From positions 1 through 16,648 of the forward strand of contig DJWK01000004.1 of assembly GCA_002441555.1 (NCBI GenBank): 16,648 bases of DNA, in the 5' to 3' direction. The DNA is from Thermodesulfobacteriaceae bacterium UBA6232 (lineage in GTDB: Bacteria; Desulfobacterota; Thermodesulfobacteria; Thermodesulfobacteriales; Thermodesulfobacteriaceae). Of this stretch, positions 7,632-13,306 are shown piece by piece. How positions within the stretch are numbered: position 1 is the stretch's first letter; the number at the start of each line of letters is the position of its first letter. Below the pieces are notes generated by a model. That model saw only the letters and a program-made list of their open reading frames with translations. It was not told the DNA's origin and searched no databases. Made by a program: the position numbers and the translations under genes.

Positions 7632-8706
7632 GGTTAAAACCAAGCCTTCTTACGAGATACTTATCGGAGAAAATTTATTAGAGAAAATCCCTGAGGATTT
7701 AAAAAATTATTGCGATTTCGGAAAAGTTGCCATCATCACAGATTCAAAGGTAGAAAAACTCTATGGTCAAAAACTTCTTGAGATTCTGCAGGATTTTGGA
7801 ATTCCTGCAAAGCTTTTTTCCTTTCCCCAGGGTGAGGCCTCAAAAAATATGGACACAGTTGTTAAGCTTGCAAGGGCCATGGTGCAGGCAGGCTTTGATA
7901 GGAAGGACCTTATCCTTGCCCTTGGGGGCGGTGTTGTAGGAGATGTTGCTGGCTTTCTTGCAAGCATTTATTTGCGAGGTATCCCCTTTGTTCAGATTCC
8001 AACCACATTGCTTGCTCAAGTAGATTCCTCAATTGGCGGAAAAACCGGGGTTGATCTGCCCGAAGGAAAAAATCTCTTAGGAACTTTTTACCAACCAAAA
8101 AGGGTTTACATTGATCTTTCTGTTCTTAACACTCTTCCCCTTTCCGAAATTAAAAATGGCCTAGCAGAAATTATCAAATACGGATGTATCTTGAAAACTA
8201 AGCTTTTTCAATTTATCAAAAACAAGGGAAAAGCCCTTTATAAACTTAATCCTCAGGATTTGGGTTATCTGATATATGAAAGCTGCTTTGCCAAGGCTTA
8301 TGTGGTATCAAGGGATGAAAAAGAGGCAGGCTTAAGAAGAGTCTTAAACTTTGGGCATACCATTGGACATGCCCTTGAGACCCTATCTAATTATCAAGTT
8401 CCCCATGGATATTGTGTGGCTGTTGGCATGCTCGTTGAGGCAAGGCTTTCTGAAGTTTTAGGAGTTGCTGAAAAGCCCGTTTATGAACCTTTAAAAAGTC
8501 TTTTAATAGATCTTGAGATGCCCTACAAAATAAGTGATCTCTTACCTCTTATTTCACCAGCTGAATTTTTTTCAGCTTTGTCACGGGATAAAAAAGTCTG
8601 GAAAGGAAAATTAACCATTGTGCTACTTAAAAAAATCGGCAAATTTCATTTTTATGAGAATCCTCCTCATGAGGTAATTTTACAGACCCTTGAAGAATGC
8701 TATTAA
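7618..8706 (+). CDS. aroB: 3-dehydroquinate synthase
   Basis: AroB converts DAHP to 3-dehydroquinate, the second step of the shikimate pathway that supplies chorismate for tryptophan, phenylalanine and tyrosine. It needs NAD and a divalent metal. At 362 residues the length is typical. The NAD-binding GGGVVGD is at 103-109, followed by PTTLLAQVDSSIGGKTGVD (128-146) and the GKN phosphate-binding segment (150-152). Metal ligands are E184 (LAEIIKYG), H247 (NFGHTIGH) and H263 (VPHGYCVAVG); the two histidines are 16 apart, as in the characterised Aspergillus domain. The ATG start lies inside the end of trpA (14-base overlap in another frame), so translation is likely coupled. Its place beside trpBA makes sense because it feeds the same end product. 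Confidence 0.97.
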   Translation: MQILKVKTKPSYEILIGENLLEKIPEDLKNYCDFGKVAIITDSKVEKLYGQKLLEILQDFGIPAKLFSFPQGEASKNMDTVVKLARAMVQAGFDRKDLILALGGGVVGDVAGFLASIYLRGIPFVQIPTTLLAQVDSSIGGKTGVDLPEGKNLLGTFYQPKRVYIDLSVLNTLPLSEIKNGLAEIIKYGCILKTKLFQFIKNKGKALYKLNPQDLGYLIYESCFAKAYVVSRDEKEAGLRRVLNFGHTIGHALETLSNYQVPHGYCVAVGMLVEARLSEVLGVAEKPVYEPLKSLLIDLEMPYKISDLLPLISPAEFFSALSRDKKVWKGKLTIVLLKKIGKFHFYENPPHEVILQTLEECY

Positions 8707-8727
8707 TAAGGTAATTTAAAAAATTTG

Positions 8728-9591
8728 ATGGATACCGAGACAAATACCCTTTATCAAAAAATCAAAAACGAAAATTTTTTCAAGGTATGTGCCTCTGGAA
8801 ATGACTTTATTGTTCTATTGAATATTGAAAAAAAAGTAACTCCCGAAGAGGGAGTAATTCTTGCTAAAAAACTTTGTCGTCCTAAATTTTCTATTTCAGC
8901 CGACGGCTTTATTATGGTGGAGGCTCCAACCAATCCTCAAGCTCAGGTGGCTTGGAGGTTTTACAATGCCGATGGAAGCATGGCTGAAATGTGCGGAAAT
9001 GGAGCAAGGGCCTGTGCACGGCTAATTTATAATCTAAACCTTGTGCCTCAATCCTTTTATCTTGAAACTTTTGCAGGTCTTATTTTTTGTGAAGTAAAAG
9101 GGGAGAGGGTAAAAGTTGCCCTTGGAAAACCAAGAGATCTTAATTTAAATTTAACTCTTAAAACTGATCACGATATTTATCTTGCCCATTTTGTGAATAC
9201 CGGGGTGCCTCATGTAGTATTATTCTGGGAGGATGTTGACACTGCTCCTGTTGAAAAGATTGGCCCCATAATTCGTTATCACGATGAGTTTAAACCTGCA
9301 GGAACCAATGTCAATTTTGTTGAGGTTTTTAAGGAAGAGAAAAAAACTTATTTAAAGGTGAGAACCTATGAAAGGGGGGTTGAGGGTGAAACCCTTGCAT
9401 GTGGAACGGGGGCTTCAGCCTCAGCTTACATTGCCTCAAGCCTCGGTCTTATAAACTTTCCTGTTGAGGTTCATACAAAGGGTGGAGAGGTGTTAACCAT
9501 AGACTTTGATGAGGAAAAAGAAATTTTATTTCTTGAGGGAGAAGCCCGTCTTATAGGTAAATTTCAAATCTTTGAGGATGCCCTTAAATAA
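8728..9591 (+). CDS. dapF: Diaminopimelate epimerase
   Basis: DapF is a cofactor-free racemase that converts LL- to meso-diaminopimelate for lysine and cell-wall peptidoglycan. The two catalytic cysteines are both present: C89 in AEMCGNGARAC and C225 in LACGTGAS, numbered from ATG 8728. ASGNDFIVL near the N-terminus replaces the common GLGNDF, with a Gly-to-Ser change beside the conserved Asn. I chose ATG 8728 (287 residues) over the directly preceding TTG 8725, which would add one residue. An AAGG at 8708-8711 is the only candidate ribosome-binding site and is rather far away. The N-terminus is about 17 residues longer than in compact DapF proteins. It lies 21 bases after aroB and 20 before dapA, in the same operon. 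Confidence 0.96.
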   Translation: MDTETNTLYQKIKNENFFKVCASGNDFIVLLNIEKKVTPEEGVILAKKLCRPKFSISADGFIMVEAPTNPQAQVAWRFYNADGSMAEMCGNGARACARLIYNLNLVPQSFYLETFAGLIFCEVKGERVKVALGKPRDLNLNLTLKTDHDIYLAHFVNTGVPHVVLFWEDVDTAPVEKIGPIIRYHDEFKPAGTNVNFVEVFKEEKKTYLKVRTYERGVEGETLACGTGASASAYIASSLGLINFPVEVHTKGGEVLTIDFDEEKEILFLEGEARLIGKFQIFEDALK

Positions 9592-9611
9592 AGAGAAAAG
9601 GGGGGAAAGCT

Positions 9612-10508
9612 ATGAGCGAAATAAGAGAAAAACTAAAAGGTTCTATAGTTGCCCTTGTGACCCCTTTTAAGGATGGAAAAATTGATGAGGAATCCTTCAG
9701 AAATTTGATAAGATGGCATTTAAAAGAGGGAACTCATGGGATTCTTGTTTCTGGGACAACTGGGGAATCAGCTACTCTTTCAAAAGAGGAAAAGAAGAGG
9801 CTCTTTGAGATTGCCTTGGAAGAAGCTAAAGGAAAGGTTCCCCTTATTGCTGGAACAGGCACCAATGATACCAAAAAGGCCTTGGAACTTACTAAAATGG
9901 CTGAAGAAATGGGAATGGATGCAGCCTTACTTGTGACACCCTATTACAATAAACCCACTCAAAAGGGGCTTTATGAGCATTATAAGTTTATTGCAAGCCA
10001 GGTTAAGATTCCCATTATTTTATATAATGTGCCTGGAAGAACTGGAGTAAATCTTCTTCCTGATACCACTGCCAAACTTTCTGAAATAGATAACATTGTT
10101 GCCATAAAAGAGGCCTGCGGAGATCTTAAGCAAGTTACTGAATTAAAACTCAAATGCAAGCCCGATTTTGTTATTCTTTCAGGAGATGATTTTACAGCTT
10201 ATCCAACCATTACCCTTGGGGGAAAAGGAGTAATTTCTGTAGCAGCCAATATTATGCCAAAGGAGATGGCCGAACTTATGGAATCAGCTTTAGAAGGTGA
10301 TTACTCCCGTGCCCTTGACCTGCACCTTTACCTTTATCCTCTATTTAAAGTCCTTTTTATTGAAACCAATCCTGTTCCAGCAAAAGAGGCCCTCTATCTT
10401 ATGGGTATGATTAATACTCCCGAGGTAAGACTTCCCCTTTCTTCTTTATCTGAAGCCTCATTTCAACAATTGAAGTCAGTTTTAAGGGAAACCTATAAAA
10501 TTGCTTAA
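9612..10508 (+). CDS. dapA: 4-hydroxy-tetrahydrodipicolinate synthase
   Basis: DapA condenses pyruvate with aspartate semialdehyde, the committed step of diaminopimelate/lysine synthesis. It is a TIM-barrel class I aldolase of 298 residues. The active-site residues line up with E. coli DapA at a constant offset of five: T49 and T50 (GTTGES), Y138 (LYNVPGRTG), R143 and the Schiff-base Lys K166 (VAIKEACGD). YYNKPTQKGLYEHY (111-124) is the usual substrate-entry segment. A purine-rich GGGGGGAAAG directly before ATG 9612 is the strongest ribosome-binding site of the operon apart from that at 861. The stop codon at 10506-10508 touches the parS-like palindrome, which separates this gene from the regulator gene that follows by only 18 bases. 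Confidence 0.97.
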   Translation: MSEIREKLKGSIVALVTPFKDGKIDEESFRNLIRWHLKEGTHGILVSGTTGESATLSKEEKKRLFEIALEEAKGKVPLIAGTGTNDTKKALELTKMAEEMGMDAALLVTPYYNKPTQKGLYEHYKFIASQVKIPIILYNVPGRTGVNLLPDTTAKLSEIDNIVAIKEACGDLKQVTELKLKCKPDFVILSGDDFTAYPTITLGGKGVISVAANIMPKEMAELMESALEGDYSRALDLHLYLYPLFKVLFIETNPVPAKEALYLMGMINTPEVRLPLSSLSEASFQQLKSVLRETYKIA

Positions 10509-10526
10509 TGTTCCACGTGGAACATT
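10507..10526. promoter_or_regulatory. parS: parS site (ParB/Spo0J-binding centromere), copy 1
   Basis: AATGTTCCACGTGGAACATT is a perfect 20-bp palindrome whose core, TGTTCCACGTGGAACA (10509-10524), is the symmetric form of the bacterial parS consensus TGTTNCACGTGAAACA. It fills the whole gap between the dapA stop and the GTG start of the Crp/Fnr gene, so it occupies the place of that gene's ribosome-binding site. The same 20 bases recur at 12053-12072. parS sites nucleate ParB spreading and SMC loading and usually lie near oriC. The sequence match is seen; function as parS is inferred, because no parA or parB gene is in the window. Confidence 0.85.
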
Positions 10527-11216
10527 GTGAGTGAAGAAAGAAAATTTTTAAGAGAAATATTAAAGGATAGTCTTTTTTTTAAGGGGCTTTCCGATGATCT
10601 TTTAAGGGAAATTGAAAATCTTGCTTTTGTAAAGACCTATGAAAAAAATGAGGAAATTTTTGCGGAAGGGGAAAGGGCTTATGGTTTCTTTCTTATTCTT
10701 GAGGGGCATGTAAAAATATATAAGCTCTCTCCAAAAGGTAAAGAGCAAATAATTCATCTTCTTGGTCCAGGGGAGATCTTTGCAGAGGTTGTGCTTTCAG
10801 GGGTTGATACCTATCCTGCTTATGCCCAGGCCATAACCCCTCTCAAGGTTGCCCTTTTTGAAAAAAGCAGATTTTTAAAACTCATTCAGCGACGCCCAGA
10901 AATTGCCCTAAGTTTAATAGGAATTTTTGCTATGAAGCTAAGATCTCTTGTTAAAACCATTGAAAATCTTACTTTAAGGGAAGCAGGGGAGAGATTGCTT
11001 CATTATATTTGGGAATTGTCACATGAGGGAAAAAAGAAAACCCTTGAGCTTAAAGTAAATAAGACTCATCTTGCCTTACTTCTCGGAATTACTCCTGAAA
11101 CCCTCTCAAGATTGTTTCAACGCTTCCGTGATGAGGGGATTATTGAGCTTGAAAAAAACAAGATTACCCTTTTAGAGCCAGAAAAAATTAAAAATGCCCT
11201 ATCTTCAGCCCTTTGA
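10527..11216 (+). CDS. Crp/Fnr-family transcriptional regulator
   Basis: This 229-residue protein has a cyclic-nucleotide-binding-type beta-roll (about 15-130), a long dimerisation helix (about 131-160) and a winged helix-turn-helix (about 175-215). It contains no cysteine at all, which rules out an FNR-type iron-sulfur sensor. The beta-roll lacks the Arg-Ser signature that binds cAMP phosphate (here AEVVLSGVDTYPAYAQA), so cAMP is unlikely. These features resemble the DNR-like subgroup, some of which sense NO through haem, but the ligand cannot be told. The recognition helix TPETLSRLFQRF has the Glu-x-x-Ser-Arg pattern of FNR, which reads TTGAT-type half-sites. The start is GTG 10527; the in-frame TAA just upstream (the dapA stop) excludes anything earlier. 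The palindrome sits where a ribosome-binding site would be. Its end overlaps the next gene by 23 bases. Confidence 0.92.
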   Translation: MSEERKFLREILKDSLFFKGLSDDLLREIENLAFVKTYEKNEEIFAEGERAYGFFLILEGHVKIYKLSPKGKEQIIHLLGPGEIFAEVVLSGVDTYPAYAQAITPLKVALFEKSRFLKLIQRRPEIALSLIGIFAMKLRSLVKTIENLTLREAGERLLHYIWELSHEGKKKTLELKVNKTHLALLLGITPETLSRLFQRFRDEGIIELEKNKITLLEPEKIKNALSSAL

Positions 11217-12051
11217 TCCATGGGGCTCAGAACTTTGCTCCTGCCCTCCTAAATGGAGTTTAAATCCCTATACAGGATGCGGTCACAGATGCCTTTACTG
11301 TTATGCTACCTCTTTTATATCCCGTTTTTATGAACCTCGCATAAAAAAGGATTTTCTAAAAAAAATTGAAAGGGAATTAAAGGCCATCCCCGAAGACACT
11401 TTGATAAGTCTCTCCAATTCTTCAGATCCCTATCAACCTTTGGAGGGAAAATGGAAGTTTACAAGAAGATTTTTGGAAATGCTTCTTGATAAGAAGATAA
11501 GACTTCTCATCATTACCAAGTCTGATCTCCTCTTAAGGGATCTTGATCTTTTATCAAGGCTTAAAGTAGTTATTTCTTTAACGATAACTTCTAAAAAAAT
11601 TTCTTCTATTATTGAACCCGGAGCCCCCTCTTTTGAAAGGCGCCTTTATGCCTTAAAGGAACTCAAAAAAAAGGGCTTTAAAACGGTGGTTCGTCTTGAT
11701 CCAGTGATTCCAGGAATAAATGAAGATGAAATTAAAGAGGTTTTGTCAGAAGTTTTGCCCTATACAGATCACTTTGTATTAAGTACCTATAAAGCTAAAC
11801 CTGATTCTCTTAAAAGGCTCTCTGAGGCCTTTCCTGATAAAAGAGATCTCTTTAAAGAATTATATCTTATAAAGGGAACTTTAATAAAAGGAAGCAGATA
11901 TTTGCCTTCGGATCTAAGAAAAAAGCTACTTCGTCCGCTTATTGAAGAGATAAAAAAGGCCGGAAAAACCTTTGCCTTTTGCAGAGAGGTTTTAGAAGGT
12001 TATCCTTCAAAAAAAGGATTCTGTGATGGAAGTTTTCTTTTAGACTCTTAA
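11194..12051 (+). CDS. Radical SAM protein, SPL (spore photoproduct lyase)-like family
   Basis: This 285-residue protein has a radical SAM [4Fe-4S] motif near the N-terminus, C29-x3-C33-x2-C36 in NPYTGCGHRCLYCYA, with the aromatic residue before the last Cys that is common in the superfamily. The layout WSLNPYTGC-HRCLYCYA with downstream LSNSSDPYQPLE and LIITKSDLLLRDLDLL is typical of the COG1533/SplB-related group of unknown function found widely in non-sporulating bacteria and archaea. It is shorter than true spore photoproduct lyase, and no repair role should be assumed. An extra pair, C15 and C17, precedes the motif and might help bind metal. The ATG lies 23 bases inside the end of the Crp/Fnr gene in another frame, so the two are translationally coupled. 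It ends the operon, three bases before the fully palindromic second parS core. Confidence 0.88.
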   Translation: MPYLQPFDPWGSELCSCPPKWSLNPYTGCGHRCLYCYATSFISRFYEPRIKKDFLKKIERELKAIPEDTLISLSNSSDPYQPLEGKWKFTRRFLEMLLDKKIRLLIITKSDLLLRDLDLLSRLKVVISLTITSKKISSIIEPGAPSFERRLYALKELKKKGFKTVVRLDPVIPGINEDEIKEVLSEVLPYTDHFVLSTYKAKPDSLKRLSEAFPDKRDLFKELYLIKGTLIKGSRYLPSDLRKKLLRPLIEEIKKAGKTFAFCREVLEGYPSKKGFCDGSFLLDS

Positions 12052-12052
12052 A

Positions 12053-12072
12053 AATGTTCCACGTGGAACATT
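12053..12072. promoter_or_regulatory. parS: parS site (ParB/Spo0J-binding centromere), copy 2
   Basis: This is an identical copy of the 20-bp palindrome at 10507-10526, with core TGTTCCACGTGGAACA at 12055-12070. The cores start 1,546 bases apart. It sits exactly in the gap between two convergent genes, starting two bases after the plus-strand stop and overlapping the minus-strand stop (12071-12073) by two bases. No promoter could be needed here, which argues against a transcription-factor operator and for a structural site such as parS. No T-run flanks it, so it is not a standard terminator. Confidence 0.87.
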
Positions 12073-13171
12073 ATCTTAAAAGATGCTCATTACCGAGGGA
12101 AACCCTTTTAAGTCCAGCCCTTTTAGCTTTTTCAAGGGCTAAAAAGGCCTTTTCCTTTGAAATGAGTGGCATATCTTTCATATAAAACTGAGGAGAAAAA
12201 GCAAGGAGTCTATAGGGAATTTCTGGATTTATTTTGGCAATAAACTGGGCAATTTTTTCAACTTCTTCATCTTCCACATATCCTGGAACAAGAAGGGTGC
12301 TTGCTGTAAGGAGGGGAACTTCAGGCCTTTCCTTTATAAATTCAGCCACTTTCTTAAAGTTTTCTAAAACCGGTGCAACCTCTCCCCCTGTTAAAGCATA
12401 ATAGATCTCGGGAGTTATAGCCTTTAAATCAAACTTTATAATCCCTCCTGATATAAGGGAAAGCTCAATAATTTTGGAAAGAATTTTTTCGTTAAAGTGA
12501 CCATTAGTTTCCCAACAGATGCGAAGGATTCTTCCTTTTTTAATTTTTAAAGCCTCAAAACTTGCCTTAATAGCAAAGGGAGCTTGAGGTGAGGGATCCC
12601 CTCCAAAATAGCATATACAAGAAACTTGAGGAGTTATAGCCTTTAAAAAATCTTCAAGCCTGCGATAACGAGTATTAAAGGTTTCATATTTGAAATGCCA
12701 GTTTTGGCAATAAAGGCAGTTCAAATTACAGGCCTCAAAAAAGACAGCAAGATTGTAATAGCCATATTCAGGCCCGGGTCTATAGGCATATTCAGGATAG
12801 CCGCAGCTTGTTCCTCCTGGGCAAATCCAATCAGCTACACAATTTGTGGGAAGAGGATCAAGATACCAAGAAGCCCTTGCCTCAATATTCTTGGGCCCTA
12901 TTAATTTTCCTTTCAAATTCTTTCTTAAACCGCAATATCCATATTCTCCTTCTGGAATTTTGCACCCCTTTGCACAGATTCTGCATGGAATTCCCTCTTT
13001 TTTTAGGGGCTCCCCTTCAGGAAGAAAAAAGGCTTTTCTTGATTCTTTGTGAGCTTCGTCTAAAAAGGGCTTTGTTAAGTTAAAGTTTTCCTTTATGCAA
13101 TCTTTGCAGACAGAAAGGGCTGAGGTTAATAATTTTTTCTCTTTGCAAACCTTACAAATATTTAAAGCCAT
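12071..13171 (-). CDS. PflA-like radical SAM protein with Cys-rich N-terminal region
   Basis: This 366-residue protein is related to the pyruvate-formate-lyase-activating-enzyme-like group (COG1180 type, near the AmmeMemoRadiSam family). The radical SAM motif is C148-x3-C152-x2-C155 in ACNLNCLYCQNW, followed by YFGGDPSPQ (188-196), which fits the family's GGEP-type SAM-binding motif. Ahead of it lie many cysteines: C6/C9 and C22/C25, resembling a zinc ribbon; C63, C66, C70 and C80 in a CxxCxxxC-type cluster; and C111, C117 and C123. C185, C187 and C219 follow the motif. These could bind zinc and extra iron-sulfur clusters. No glycyl radical enzyme is adjacent, so a simple activase role is not supported and the substrate is unknown. 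It is the only minus-strand gene, convergent with the operon on its left and divergent from katG. No ribosome-binding site precedes its ATG; a promoter-like pair close upstream suggests a leaderless mRNA. Confidence 0.85.
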   Translation of the reverse strand: MALNICKVCKEKKLLTSALSVCKDCIKENFNLTKPFLDEAHKESRKAFFLPEGEPLKKEGIPCRICAKGCKIPEGEYGYCGLRKNLKGKLIGPKNIEARASWYLDPLPTNCVADWICPGGTSCGYPEYAYRPGPEYGYYNLAVFFEACNLNCLYCQNWHFKYETFNTRYRRLEDFLKAITPQVSCICYFGGDPSPQAPFAIKASFEALKIKKGRILRICWETNGHFNEKILSKIIELSLISGGIIKFDLKAITPEIYYALTGGEVAPVLENFKKVAEFIKERPEVPLLTASTLLVPGYVEDEEVEKIAQFIAKINPEIPYRLLAFSPQFYMKDMPLISKEKAFLALEKAKRAGLKRVSLGNEHLLR

Positions 13172-13177
13172 AATTTT

Positions 13178-13205
13178 ATATTAGTTAATCGCACAGAAAG
13201 GACAA
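13178..13205 (-). promoter_or_regulatory. Putative promoter of the PflA-like radical SAM gene
   Basis: On the minus strand, TTGTCC (13205-13200), 16 bases and TAATAT (13183-13178) form a promoter-like pair. The -10 box ends six bases before the ATG at 13171, so the transcript would start at or just before the start codon, in keeping with the missing ribosome-binding site. The match is imperfect and the DNA is AT-rich, so confidence is low. Confidence 0.35.
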
Positions 13206-13248
13206 GATCAAGATTGTTTTTTATTTTAAAATTTTTATTAAATAAGAC

Positions 13249-13277
13249 TTGACAAAAATTACAAATTATGTTAACCT
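13249..13277 (+). promoter_or_regulatory. Promoter of katG
   Basis: A perfect TTGACA (13249-13254) is followed after 17 bases by TAACCT (13272-13277), a weak -10. Transcription would begin near 13284, giving a leader of about 23 bases with AGGAG at 13295-13299. The upstream context AGACTTGACAAA is shared with the third rRNA promoter repeat (15633 onward). The weak -10 may mean that an activator or an alternative sigma factor contributes. I see no clear PerR/Fur-type or OxyR-type operator in the 135-base divergent gap. Confidence 0.65.
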
Positions 13278-13306
13278 TTTTTAAAATACAAAACAGGAGT
13301 TATAAA

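Noticed and set aside
10509..10524. Palindrome as an autoregulatory Crp/Fnr operator
   Set aside because: The 5-6-5 spacing fits a CRP-type site, but TGTTC lacks the TTGAT/TGTGA core expected from the recognition helix, and the second copy lies in a convergent gap with no promoter. The parS consensus match is better.
12695..13083. Plus-strand open frames of 69-91 codons opposite the PflA-like gene
   Set aside because: They are antisense to a clearly conserved radical SAM gene, overlap each other in different frames and show no recognisable domain.
13268..13306. Upstream ATG giving a 13-residue longer KatG
   Set aside because: It lies inside the spacer/-10 region of the predicted promoter, has no ribosome-binding site, and the added residues look non-coding; ATG 13307 has AGGAG at the right distance.
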